Assembly (NCBI GenBank): GCA_964057225.1
Contig: OZ059896.1
Coordinates: forward strand, 7,006,001 to 7,070,000
Direction: 5' to 3'
DNA from: Auanema rhodensis
Lineage: Eukaryota; Nematoda; Chromadorea; Rhabditida; Rhabditidae
Length of the DNA stretch: 64,000 nucleotides
Part shown: piece after piece, positions 47,601-59,988 of the stretch
How the letters are laid out: each line of letters starts with the position of its first letter
How positions within the stretch are numbered: the first letter of the stretch is position 1
Program-made: the position numbers and the translations under genes
Notes under the pieces: generated by a model
Database searches by the model: none
Told to the model about the DNA's origin: nothing
What the model saw: only the letters and a program-made list of their open reading frames with translations

Positions 47601-49166
47601 GATTTCAATGATCACGAAGATTACGAGAAAATATTAACTGTCCGTAGCAAACAGAGAAGCGTCATATTGATATTTCCGTGAGAAAAATTTAAAAAGTCTG
47701 TTTTCATAATTTTTAAATTATAGATCGGTTAAAGAGAGAAATATTTGGCATAGTGATATTTCAAATGCTAAACGAGATGTAAAACTTTTTAAACGTCGTA
47801 TGAGTGAAGCTATTGAAAAACAACGCAGACAAAGCACTGTATTAATTTGTTTTTTTCTTTTAAAATTATATTTTTGAGTTTAGGCTCCTCTACCTGTTTT
47901 ATCTCCTGTCCCAGGCCTAGTTGATGAAAGTGAATCGATAGCCAGTACTGGCGAGCAAAGGTAGTTTTAGAATAAGTTATTGGTATAATTACAATTTTTC
48001 TCAAGTTTATCGCGATCGCAAAGCATAGACACGACTTCTCAACCTACTACACCTGTGTCAGATTTACCGAATCCTATTGCACCAGAATGGCCTAGTTCTA
48101 TGGGAGTAGGGAAAAATCGTAAATTTCCTTTGCATAATAACATTGAAAACACAAGTGTTATAGGTGTAAAGTGTTCGGAAGTTGATAAGCCAGTGTGGTT
48201 GCCGGATGACTCATCAACTAAATGTTTAATGGAGAACTGTGATACTTCTTTTTCGTTGTTGAACAGGAGACATCATTGTCGTGATTGTGGATGGGTAATT
48301 TTTATTTTTGATTAGCACGAGTGATGATATTTTTAATTTTTAAGTTAATTTGCACCAAGTGTTGTGGTCGTGCTCCACTGTCGAAATACGAGTATAAAAA
48401 AGAAATAGTTTGTCCTGAATGTTTTGACAAGATAGTTACAAAATGTATGTCTTTGTTTTAAACAAGATACAGTTACTGGCTTTTAGATAAAGATGGTACT
48501 CTTTTCCCTAAGCGGTTATTATCGAAAACATCTGAGGGAAGCCTTCGTGTTAAAGTTCGAAAAGGACAAAATGTATGTATTACGTAAAAGAAAAGTTTTA
48601 TTAACTTATTTACCCTCTTTAGAATGGATATGCCAGCGTGGAACCTCAATCATTATTTGTTAGTCCTGTTAATAAAGGCTTGAAAAGATTAAATGTTGAC
48701 AAACGATTCAAAGGTGAAGAAGGAGATGTGTTTTCTAAAGTTTATATCAAGTAAGTGAGTTGTACTATTTTCTTTCTTTATTTTTTATTCCAGGTCTCCT
48801 AAAAATGGTAATGATATCCTTCGATATGCATTGCTTCGAGATGGATGTACTTTACAATTTTTCAAAGCTCCCCTGGTATGAAATGTTAAAATCGGTTATG
48901 ATTATCATTGTGCTCGTGTTTTTAGGATGAAAAACCGTGTGAATCATATGTTATTTACGGCTTCACTTTAACAGAGCAACCTTTGGATAATGGGGGAACA
49001 TTGTTCGAATTGGTACACCGAAATCAAATTCAAACTGATCGAAGAGAGAATATCATAGCATTCCGTGTTGAACATCAGAAAAGCATTGAAAAGTTTGTAA
49101 CATATAATGAGACTGATTTTCATTTTTTTTTCCAGGTGGTCAACCGCTCTAAATAAGGCTTTGTAG
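44637..49166 (+). CDS. exc-5: FGD/EXC-5-type Rho guanine exchange factor (RhoGEF-PH-FYVE-PH)
   Basis: Complete 25-exon gene, 1037 aa: 44637-44775, 44852-44922, 44968-45072, 45399-45518, 45560-45648, 45701-45847, 45897-45977, 46023-46164, 46215-46370, 46414-46503, 46548-46717, 46764-46917, 46965-47041, 47085-47301, 47352-47450, 47496-47677, 47724-47838, 47884-47960, 48006-48294, 48345-48444, 48487-48572, 48623-48750, 48794-48875, 48926-49092, 49136-49166. The Ser-rich N-terminus (1-350) lacks domains. A divergent DH/RhoGEF helical region (about 352-585) begins LKKLHYAANEFYSMQMAFV. PH1 (about 590-705) contains RLIRQGEVMKQ and YLILFSDVLWICRVYSG. FYVE zinc finger (about 807-870) contains VWLPDD, NRRHHCRDCGWLICTKCC and VCPECF. 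PH2 (about 885-1036) ends WSTALNKAL. This order is the FGD family, exchange factors for CDC42-type GTPases; the worm member EXC-5 shapes the excretory canal. ATG 44643 is an alternative start. The DH part is the least conserved. Confidence 0.93.
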
Positions 49167-50683
49167 CAGGATCTCTTCTCACATTTATGTAATTAGTTTA
49201 GTAATTGAAAATATTAATTTCAAACAAAATTTTTAAATTCGAGATTTAATAACTTATTTTCTCTATCATCAACCTTTCATGCATACTAGGGTCTGTTTAG
49301 TAGAAGTGTACACTCTTTCATTTTCCAGCATTTTATGAATTCCGAGTTGATTTCTGATCAAACTCTACAACTTACCTCTTGATCATTCGAAACTAACGCA
49401 TTTTATATCAGCTAGTCATGTTGCTATTCATTTTTGTGATTTTTTCTAAAATTGTGATATCTTTGCTGTCATAACATATCAGCACAGAGTTGCTCAGAAC
49501 TTTATGGGTATAACTTGAACATTTTGTATTTGCATGCTCCTAACTATTTCATATACTTTGTATAAACTTATATTTCAATAATTTCGAATATGCTGTGTGA
49601 TTCCAAAATATAGAATTAAAATAATTTTATCTGAACCTTTTTCTTTATTTTGTCAATGAATTTCTCGCCAATTACAATGAGACACTGATATAATGAACTG
49701 ATAGAATGCATAACGCACGTGGTTGACATGAATCAATGATTTTGAACAGTTCATATTCATTTTTTTGTTGAAAAAAACATTCGTTGAAGTATCTTTATTT
49801 GTATGTATAAGAGTATTAAATTTATGTTTTGAGAAAACAATCTTTCCTGCTAGTAGTAATCAAGAACCGGAATGAATCTAGAAAACGTCATTCTGAATAA
49901 TGCCTAGAAAAGGTTTTGTACTTTTAAGATTTTTGTTCTGAGACTGGTGTTGTTCATATATTTTGGTCAAACTGTTTGTAGAAATCTAACAATTCTGGTA
50001 AGAATACAACATAAGGCGAAGGAAAATATAGTTATCAGAGGTAGATAGGTTAAACAAAACTTTTAAAGTGGGATGTATCTGTATTTCTGATTTAATTGCA
50101 CAAACCAACTTAATTTTCTTTTTAGTTATTAAAGTTTTGAGAAAATGTACAAAAACTGGAGACTGCACAACAACTTTATATTTCCCATTTGATACTGCTT
50201 ATGTCTTTTCTGTTTTCGTTGACGATTCATCTTTTTGAAGATATTCACAAGATTCTTCTTAGAAAAGCTAGCAATGATATTCTTTTGACAAATGGAAAAA
50301 ACATGCTAAACGAATACCAAAGCATGTAAGAGATCTAAAAGAAGACTATCTTTCGCAAAAAATTGCTGGAGTGAACTAGTCTGTTAGAATATTTACAACA
50401 ATTTCAATAAATAAACAAATAAACATACAAATAAATATACCAACATATATAAATATATTAAACAAAGCAAAATGTTGAAGAATTATACAATCTGAAATGA
50501 TTCTCCTCTATCTATTTCTTAAAAAAAGATATGAGCACTCGAAGTTATCCATTTAAATATTATCTTTTTTTTTTGATAATATTATTAATGTACTGTGATG
50601 AATAATTAACAAAGTTTTAAAAACATAATTACTAATGTGTTCAACTACAAGTTGTTTATAATTTTTTTTTGTTTTCTACTCAG
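49167..50683 (+). other. 3' flank of the FGD-type gene
   Basis: AT-rich non-coding sequence containing its 3' UTR. A 42-codon frame from ATG 50201 (MSFLFSLTIHLFEDIHKILL and onward) is open but has no family and sits in AT-rich DNA; it is not called as a gene. Confidence 0.5.
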
Positions 50684-50947
50684 TTTCTTTCCTTTGAATA
50701 AGAATATCGCAAGACGAGACTGGAAGGTATGATTGATAAAATTCGATGAATAAACGACACAATCCAAATTGAAACAAAAAAAAATAGCAGTAGTGTTGCA
50801 ATAATACGATATTTTGAATAATTTATTCAAAATTTTGTTTTTTTTTCCCTACAGAGAATGAGCAATGTTGTGCATGTCATTTGTCTGCACAATAGTTTAG
50901 TTGAACAAGATGCATATGAATTGAAACATCCTTTAGTTTATTGCTGA
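50684..50947 (+). CDS. Candidate orphan exon pair (terminal exons of an unknown transcript)
   Basis: Exon 50684-50726 follows TTTTCTACTCAG and ends at a GTATGA donor. In one frame it reads FFPLNKNIARRDWK. A second exon from 50855, after a long T tract and CCCTACAG, joins in phase (RMSNVVHVICLHNSLVEQDA and onward) to a TGA at 50945-50947. Both acceptors are strong and the sequence is not low-complexity. The first exon begins with the third base of a codon, and exon 24 of the FGD-type gene ends with two, so an alternative 3' end of that gene is possible on phase alone. No family recognised. Confidence 0.35.
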
Positions 50948-51033
50948 TTATAAGTTGAACTTTACATATGTACATATATGTATATAAATATAATTTATTC
51001 ATTTGTTTTATTTTACTTTCCTAATGTCTCTCT

Positions 51034-51120
51034 TTCTCTCTTGTTTTCTCTCTCTCTCTTCCTATATCTCTCTCTCTCTATCTTGTTCTTCATATCATTC
51101 CCCCCCCCCCTTCCACCCCC
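51034..51120. repeat. (CT)n tract followed by poly-C
   Basis: CT/TC dinucleotide runs grade into an 11-base C run at 51100-51110 and further C runs. Confidence 0.85.
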
Positions 51121-52518
51121 CTTATAAAACGTGAGCAATTTAGACATTTGTTCAATACAATTCGTGATTTTTCTGATATAATGAAAAAATGTGAATTAGG
51201 GGTGCTCTTAGGATAGACTATAAGTACGTAGTGAACTATACGTATATGGAGCTGTCAATCGAGCATCGCTCTTGTACCTTTAATTTTGATTTAGATTCAA
51301 CTAGATTCTTTTCAATCTGAGAGATAGAGAAATATGAAATGAAAATTTATTGAGAGAATATTGTCGAAATTTCTTTTTGATAATATTTTTTCAAATATTT
51401 CTCCAATTACTTGATATATAACGGTATAAGTAATATACGATTAGTTGTAAAGCTTGAGTAGTGTTATTATTCATCATGAATAATGCTTGTTGAAGACTAA
51501 TTTTTTTCAATTTTCAATGTTGTATTGTGCATTTGGAAACTCATCACCCATCATATGAAACATCGTTGATTGTGTTGTCTTGTATTGGATCCTTGTTTCT
51601 CTTCCGTTTCTTGCACCATATTTTCGAAAACAATTTAAAATGATCATTTTAGGAGAACAAATGAGTTTCAGAATTTCGAGAGCAACAATTCTCTGAGTGT
51701 GTGGCTAGTGTGAAGTATTCAATTTATTACTCAGATATTCAAAAAATCATTTTTATAAAGAAATTGAAATACATAAAATATAATGTTAAACACTTCATTT
51801 TTATTTATTTTTTTTCAATAACCCTATATTCTTTCTTTTCAATTTTATATTTCTTTTCAATTCTAATAAAATAGTTTACTGAGCTCTTATGACGTGTTTG
51901 CATTTCCTAACATATGAACTATAATTATTAATGAAAGACCTTTTAAGTTTCAAAGTAAAATCACCTTTTATCATAATTCGATCATATAAACTTTCCTTTT
52001 CTGAAGATTTATTAGCTGTTCTTTCAACTTTAATAGAGATTTTCTAACCATTTCAAAGAATATTAAAAGTGATGATAATACAGATGCAGTGTAACTTCAA
52101 ATCTAATGAATTTACTTCATTTGAATTATTTCATTCCTTTTCTTCTTTGAATATATTTTGAAACATTGAAAACATAAAATTCTTTGAATATTTATCAGAT
52201 CTTGATTTTTAATTTTTGTATTTTTTTTGGAAATTTGATAGATAAAAGACTGTGATTATAATTCTTTAAGTATAGGTATTCCCTTACAACTGTACTTTTC
52301 GTGCAAGAGCTATTACAATAGTTGAGCAAATTATGTTTTGGATGACTATCCTTTTCATTCTTCAATTAAAATTTTTATTTTTACCTAGAAAATATGAAAT
52401 ATAAATGGTAATCAAAAGCTAAATCATGCATTTCTTTAGATTATATCTTTTATTATATAATATATAATATATATATTTATATATAAGAACATTTATGAAT
52501 AAAATAATATATACATAT

Positions 52519-52519
<1 letters not shown>

Positions 52520-52550
<31 letters not shown>
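52520..52550. repeat. (GA)n microsatellite
   Basis: A dinucleotide run of about 15 GA units on the plus strand. Confidence 0.95.
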
Positions 52551-52558
<8 letters not shown>

Positions 52559-52998
52559 AGAAGAATTTCATTAATCATTAATATCAATCACTTTTTTTTT
52601 GAAATTATTTAAATTTATTGAAAACAATGCTACAAATTAGATTTGTTTCCAAAATAAAACAATTTTTTTGACGTAAATGGCTCTGAATTTTTAAAATACA
52701 TGACGTAACATTTCATTTATTCGTCAACAGCAGCAAAAGCAGCTCTCTTAGATGAGATGTATTATTCTATACAGATTTCTACTTCTTTTTTTTTCTTAAT
52801 TTTCTTTATTTATAAATTTTAATTTTGAAAATTAAAATTGTTTCATAAATTTAATTTTATTATTTTAATTATAAGCATCATTGCATTGTTTTCAAATCAA
52901 AATTATAAACGGGAATTTTTGATTAGTCCACCAATATGGTGTAATTCCAACTTATATATCTTATACTTCCATTCATTATATAAATATACATGTATATA

Positions 52999-53013
52999 TA
53001 TATATATATATCT
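52999..53013. repeat. (TA)n microsatellite
   Basis: A short perfect TA run in AT-rich DNA. Many similar runs occur between 52.4 and 60.4 kb. Confidence 0.7.
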
Positions 53014-53576
53014 ATATGAACTTTGCTGTTAATTTGTATTCTATCGAATTAAATTTTCTTTTTTTTCGTGTAGATTTGAGATTTGAATCATCCTGAGCTA
53101 TGACGATATGTTGACTACGTTGACTTCAAGGCTTCATCTCACAAAATAATAAAAAAACGTTTTTTTCTCATGATAACCTCATAAGACTGCTTAACATACG
53201 GTGTATGTTACATACAAGAATTATTATATATTTAGTTCTTTAAGGTATTCTTTCATTCATACGTTTCACCGGATCAGATAAATTCCGGATTTTAATGGAT
53301 TATAAAATGAGTTAGATTTGCCTTTTAATATATTTATAATTCTTGTAAAATGTTTGATTTTTTATGTTAAAAAAAGGAAATTTTATGATTGAATATATTT
53401 ACGGCGTGGCTCTAATGAATGCTTACATGGTATACGGTATAAAATCATCTTTATACTATATGAGTATGTTTTACTCTTCAATCATTAATATTTAACTATT
53501 TAAATAATAAAATTTTAAATTTTAAAATATTTATATAAACATTTATAAATTAATTAAATAAATATAATATATATTA

Positions 53577-53600
53577 TATTATAGTATAGTATAGTATAAA
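53577..53600. repeat. (TATAG)n tandem repeat
   Basis: Four to five near-perfect pentamer units flanked by TATA-type repeats. Confidence 0.75.
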
Positions 53601-54329
53601 TTCTTATTTATTTACATATATATTTAATGAAATTATTACGGTAGTTAATAATGTATGAAAATAAATTAAAAATTAAATAAAAAGATAAAAGAAAGATAAA
53701 CAAATTTATTGTTTAGATTTACAGTTGATAAAGATAATAATTCTTCTTTTTTTTTTAAAATAGTTTATATAATTAAATATTTCATTTTGTTCCTTTGGTT
53801 TTAGATTTTCGTGTTCTTATTTTCAAACAAAATAATTTAATTATTATATAAAATGAATAATACTATATATAATTATAAAATATCTTTTTATCCAACTCTA
53901 TATTTTATTTAATTTTTCTTTTATACTGTAAATAGTTTTAAAGGCCAATATATAATTGACGTTTATCAACTATAACTCTATTTCAATTATTTTGTTGGAC
54001 TATTTAACTAATATTTATTATCATATTATCTATATTTTTAAATAAAAAATTAATAATCTATAAGCCATTAAGCTTATATTTCCTAATAAGAGGGGATATC
54101 ATTATAAAATTCATTTTTATCAGCTAAATAATAAAAAAAAATGAGGATTTATTCAAATTACATCTTTACAGTAGAAAATTGAAATTCTACAGAAAAAAAA
54201 GCCGAATAATAATATTTGACATATATATTTTAATATTAATATATAATTCTTTGCTTTTTTGATAAAAATAATATATATATTAGTTAATTTTTATTTGTAC
54301 TATAGTTTAGTGACATAACTATATTAATA

Positions 54330-54350
54330 ATAATAATAATAATAATATTC
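54330..54350. repeat. (AAT)n microsatellite
   Basis: A perfect AAT array of about seven units; similar arrays lie at 58619-58640 and 60473-60493. Confidence 0.9.
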
Positions 54351-54551
54351 TTATAAAGAGAAACATCTAAGATATATATATTCTTGTATGAACACCCAAA
54401 AAAAATTTTTTTTTTGAAATTATAATGAAACGTTTTCAAAATAATTATTTTTCTTCCTTGTTCTACTAATATACCTTCTCTCTCTCTCTTTCTTTCCTAC
54501 TTTTTTTTCTCTCTTCCGTATGTACATATACATGCATATCCTGCTTATATA

Positions 54552-54599
54552 TAAACGACCCTCTTAGCCTCATGTGCTGTTGGTCACACTGGTCGTTTA
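54552..54599. other. Inverted repeat with nested hairpin
   Basis: The arms TAAACGACC (54552-54560) and GGTCGTTTA (54591-54599) are perfect reverse complements, nine pairs around a 30-base loop. The loop holds a second short complementary pair (TGTG/CACA). The element sits in one of the few GC-richer islands of the AT-rich region, just before a 14-base C run. It could form a small structured RNA; it matches no RNA family I know. Confidence 0.4.
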
Positions 54600-54621
54600 A
54601 GTCTGAAGCATCAATGCTACT

Positions 54622-54635
54622 CCCCCCCCCCCCCC
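54622..54635. repeat. Poly-C tract (14)
   Basis: An uninterrupted run of 14 C within otherwise A/T-dominated sequence. Confidence 0.95.
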
Positions 54636-55232
54636 ACTTCTCTCCTACTCCACGTTCATCTGTTCAATCTCTAGCACTAATTGTCAGAAAAAAAAGTTTT
54701 TCTTAGTAATTTATTATAAAAAAAATGTTTAATTAGGCTACACTAAACTGTTTCTAGTCAACCTTTGATATGATAATGTTTAATTTATGATTATTATCTT
54801 TTTTAATGATTTTAACGTTTCTTTTTCATTCTTTTTACTATCTTATACGATTTTAATAGTTTATAGTTTCCTATACATTGTAGTTTATCAAAATTATTTA
54901 AACTTTAAAAAATAGAAATTTAAAATTTTATTTTTTCAAATAAAAAAAACAGGATTTTCTCCATTTTTTGCCGATTTCTTCATGCATGAGCTGTACGAAA
55001 GCATGTTATACAAGTAGCATTCAAAGTCCATCTCTGAAATGCTTTCGGATACCAAATACAATTTTTTTTTTTCAATAAAATTTATTGGTTCTATTTTCAT
55101 TCCTACAGCTATTTTTTTATTACTAAAGAACAAAAATGAAAAGATTATAATGATATCTTTTTTTATTTTTTTCAATCTATCCATATTTTTTAGTTACAAC
55201 CTACTATATAGTAATATATCTATATCTATATA

Positions 55233-55281
55233 TTACTACTACTACTACTACTACTACAACTACTATTACTCTTACTACTCT
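55233..55281. repeat. (ACT)n microsatellite
   Basis: A TAC/ACT trinucleotide array with two interruptions. It produces a poly-Tyr frame that is not a gene. Confidence 0.9.
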
Positions 55282-56696
55282 TATATATATATATATATAT
55301 AACTTGGCTTGTATACTATATACTATAGACATATCTCCTCTCATATATTATGTTGAGAAACAATCTTTTTTTTTTCTTTAAAAAATTATAAAAAAAATCT
55401 CTCATTAACACAATAATGTGTATAGTTAGTTATATAGTTAGTTAGCTTTACATGATATATGCATGTATGTATATACTATGAATCACCCATAGACACACTT
55501 TTTTCAACATTCATAACTGCAATAAGCCTTTGTATCGTTTTGACTTAATTCATATTCACATTTCCATATATAGAATACTCAAATATAATTACTTCCCATA
55601 AAGTTCTTTGATTGAAGCACAAACTATAACTTTTTTGACCATCGCTACGTCACTTTTCACTTTCTTTCATTCGATTGAACTTTGGAAAATTTCATAAAAC
55701 GTGACTTTAATTATTCTTTATATATGTATATATCTATACCTTATATGTAAATAGTAAAATTTAGATAAAAAAGATCATGAAAGACTTCGTTTTCATTAAA
55801 TTTAAAAAAAAATGTTACGACATATGTAGATGTATCTAGAAACATCTCTTATCTCTATCCAGTTGTGTCATATTAAATTTCATAGAAATATGGTCTTTTG
55901 ATATAGAATATCAATATTATATATTTATATTTATTTATAATTATAATTATAATAATGATAAATTTTAATTTTTTTTAGTTCTCTTAGAAGATGATCTTCG
56001 GTTTTTTTTTAAAAAAAATATATATTTATACATGTAAATATACTTTTTATTTTATTTTTAAATAATATTTAAATGATTTTAGCAAAGATTTCTAAATATT
56101 AAGTTTTTAAAACTTCATTACTTCATCTGAACTTCATATGTCAAATTTGAACAGTTCATTTTTTAAATTTTAACAATGTTTCAGGGAATAATAAGGCAAA
56201 TAAAAACTTTGTTTCAGACAAAATGTCATTTTGGCATTTACACCTTATTGCAGATGAGCTTATTATTAAAACTTTGCTCATTATAATTGAGTAAAGCACA
56301 TATTTCTACAGTGAGTCCAATTGAAATAATATATATAGTACTGAATAACTCAAGAATAAAAGATCATTTAGACCTTATTAGGTTTGAAAAAATGCTGCAA
56401 ATGCTATACAATACAAATGTGACTAATTAAAATATTATATTCTACATATCATTTAAAAAAATTGAAGAATATAATATATATTTCCATATTGTATCTTTTT
56501 TTTTTTTTTTTTGGAATAAAATGGTGAAGTACATGCTTTTTTACTTTTATAGAAAAATCTTATTATTTATTTTATAATAATATTAATATTATTATATATT
56601 AAATATAATAATAATAACTTTGAAATAGTAGAAGATTATGATGTTGATTAGAGCAGAAACTAGACATTTAGAAAAAGTTGAAATTCAATGTTTTCA

Positions 56697-56699
<3 letters not shown>

Positions 56700-56735
<36 letters not shown>
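56700..56735. repeat. (TC)n microsatellite
   Basis: A TC dinucleotide run with TTT interruptions. Confidence 0.9.
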
Positions 56736-58796
56736 TTTTAATAGAATAATTTCAATGTTTATGTAAATACATAGATATGCATAGTTTTGCTATATATTTT
56801 ACATTTCTTATTTATCTTCAATCTTTTTCATCTAACGAATGACTACTATGAGAAACTGATTCCAGAAGGATATTCTCTTATTCTCAATTTAACATTCAGT
56901 TTCCTATTCGTATAGTGTTGTCTCCATGAAGTAATAATACAATTCAGTTATTTTTCTTTTTCCAACAACGGAAGGAAGGAATTAGGTATGAACGATCTGT
57001 TTTAGGATATACCGTTGTTGAAAGCTTGTATAAGAAGGCTTAAGGTCACAACAGTTTGTGTGCAACTTAGACTAACATCGAACTGATTTCGCTCTTTGAT
57101 CTTGAACGAAAAACATCAAATATTAGAATACACCTTTTCGTATAAAATTATTTAAAAAGATAATAATGCCTGAAGTCATGAGCATATCTCATCCGGCTCT
57201 GAAATACAGCTGGACACCACAGCCCAGCCAATTATTTTAAATGCAAAAAATCTTTGAATCGAATTATGAGCATTACAAACAAACTCTAATTAAATATTTA
57301 TTACTTTAAAACTAGATAAAAGAATATTCATATGAGACTCCCTTTTGAAGCTTCTCCAATTTCACTTCTTTAATTGTTTTCAAAAAAAAAAAAAGAAATT
57401 AAAAAACTGTTTAAGCCTATAAATTTATATATACTATATATGAAAATATATTATTTAAAATAAAATAAAAAAATATTGCTTAATGATCTTGATGTTGTTT
57501 TATAAAAAAATATTTTTAGTATATATAATCGCTTAAAACGGTTCATCTTATTCTTTGGACTTTTCACCTGGGGGGTTCAAGCTTAAAAGAGATCACAATG
57601 GGACTAATTTATATATTTTGAAAATAACAAAACACTCAATTATGATAAACATTGAATCATTATTCTGTTTTAGCAGACAGTTTTTTGAATTTTATATTTC
57701 TTGTATGGAAGACATTGAATTTCTTCTATTTTCAATAGCTTCTCATATATTCCTTGTATATAATTAGTTAGTTATATCATATAAATTAATATATTTTCTT
57801 AATTAAAATCTATTTTCTTCATAAACTTCTTTCATATTTATACTTTTATAGAAATATACATATATTATTGTTTCAAAAGTGAAATTACTGAAGAAAAACA
57901 AACTTTTCTTAAACTCTAAACCCAACTAATCTTTGTTTAGAAAAACATTATCTTTCTTGAGGAACTTAAGTTATTGTTTTTTCCTTTGTATTCTTTTTTT
58001 TTTGTTCCATTTTTAAATTGCTAACATTATATTTAAGATTGTTGTTTATGTTCAAAAGAACAAAATCATACTGCTGTCTTTGATTGTCTTACTGATCGCT
58101 TTCGTCATCCTCTTTCTGTTCATCTTGCCATTCAACTATTATATTATATTTTTATTTTTAGATGAAAAAAAAAATTTGTTTGGAAAAAATTAGAATAGTG
58201 TACTAGAAAGTACTCTATTTTCTTGTTTTGTCTCAGTAAAATATGTGAGATATATAGTTATATATAGTAATGTATAGTTATATATAACAAATAAGGTAGT
58301 TCAATGGTGTCTATATCAAAAAAAAAGTATATTAGAGTGAAAGATAAAGAAAAACAAACAGCAAAAAACTAGCAAAACACGTATTGAAAAGTTAACACTT
58401 CAGGCTTATGTGCTTCTGCGTGATTTTCCAGAGAATTGAGAGAAAAAAAACAAAAAAAAAAAAAAAACAACAACCTCAATTCGCTATTGTAATACCAGAT
58501 ATGAAAGATATAGCTCTATTATGAATAGATATAAGTGTTGAAAGAGTATTATTATTCAAATTATTTATATTTATGTCTATTTTTTTATTTTTTAGAATCG
58601 TTATTATATAAATCTATATAATAATAATAATAATAATAAATAACTTTTCGTATAAAGTATATACCGATGTGTATGCATTATGAGAATTTCTTTTTGAGAG
58701 CTGTAGACAATGATGACAAAGGTGGTATTCCTTCTGCTGATGACGTACAAAACAAATGAATTCAGTTCTATCTACTATAGTAGTACTAGTACAATC

Positions 58797-58815
58797 ATCA
58801 TCATCATCATCATCT
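58797..58815. repeat. (ATC)n microsatellite
   Basis: Six ATC units, the same unit class as at 4509. Confidence 0.85.
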
Positions 58816-59988
58816 TAATCATATTTCTTTTATATCAGATGCATTATGTACGCGGATTCTTGAGAATTATTTAAAAGAATCCCATATATTCACTCCAATC
58901 ACATGTGTTTTTGGAATTTTTTGAAAACGAAACAGATACGTTTAGGAACTGAAATACATGCAATCATCTACGTAATCATGATATAATTTCATTTATTTAT
59001 TCTATTCTATATATTTCCATAATTATTTTTTATTATATGATAATTTAAAGTTCAATTTTCCTATTATGTCGTCCTCATTGCCATTCACAGTTTCCAATAT
59101 TTATACTAGTGGAACTGACGTATGGATTATGTTTGATGTTCCTCCATTGATAATGATTATGAACATTAAATCCTTTATCATTATATTCTATATATCTTCT
59201 GAGCCATTTTTGCAAATCTGAGCAAAATTTACTTTTTTTTCATTTCAGATTAAGGAAGTTGCAGGATTTAGTTGGCTGCAAGTGTATGCATCACACACTA
59301 AGCTATTATTTTTTTGAGAAAAAATAGTTGCTATTATCATTATTGTGATAATCTTATGAAATATACAAAATTACATTTCTTTATTCTATTTGTTTCTAAT
59401 TATTTTGACATTACTGATGTTATAGTTAATTCTCAAAATCTGTAAATGTATTCATATATGTATATACATATACATATATATATAGAAGATAGGATGTAAT
59501 TTAATATTTTACATATATATATACGTCTATTAGATAATATTAATTATAACATTCATTTTTATAATTATATATTTAACTATTCTTTTGATGATATATATGA
59601 TATAAATCATGTGCAGCATGGATGATCGAACAACACACTATGATGTCATGTTTAGAGCATCAACTTGCCAATCTTAAGTATTTCCATAACAAAAATTCAA
59701 TTATAAACATGAAGTTAAGGATAATTTAAGTAATATAAAACGTTGTTTTATCAAAACTTTCTTGTTTACGTAAAACATTTTGCGCAAATACGTATTTAAA
59801 GCCTTTTCCTTCTCGCTTTTCTATTTACTTCAGTTTGATGTCTCAACTTCTCTTCTTTCATTTTCACGTTTTTTTCGTTTCACATGGATATTTTTATCCA
59901 ATAAGGTATGTCTTCTACTGATTAATCCTGTTATACTGATAAAAGATTCCATGCTCGACCATCTATAGATCAGACATCAGTTAGCGTG

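Larger units (their letters stand above)
50948..59966. other. Very AT-rich low-complexity stretch without a supported gene
   Basis: Nine kilobases dominated by A/T runs, TATA-type repeats and microsatellites. No chain of exons with matching phases was found. Short frames at 52838, 54936, 55039 and 57555 are A/T-biased artefacts. Slightly GC-richer islands lie at 54540-54660, 56950-57240 and 58660-58750; single exon-like segments occur at 59249 and 59834 but do not join in phase to the downstream gene. Confidence 0.55.

Noticed and set aside
52838-53032. Hydrophobic 64-codon frame
   Set aside because: Ile/Phe/Tyr/Leu-rich frame driven by A/T repeats; no support.
55039-55302. Plus-strand frame with poly-Tyr
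   Set aside because: Created by the (ACT)n array and A/T runs.
59618-59678. Possible exon around the ATG at 59619
   Set aside because: Phases do not connect to the downstream gene.
59834-59905. Possible exon with FDVSTSLLSFSRFFRFTWIF
   Set aside because: Has acceptor and donor, but neither open phase joins to the 59969 exon without a stop.
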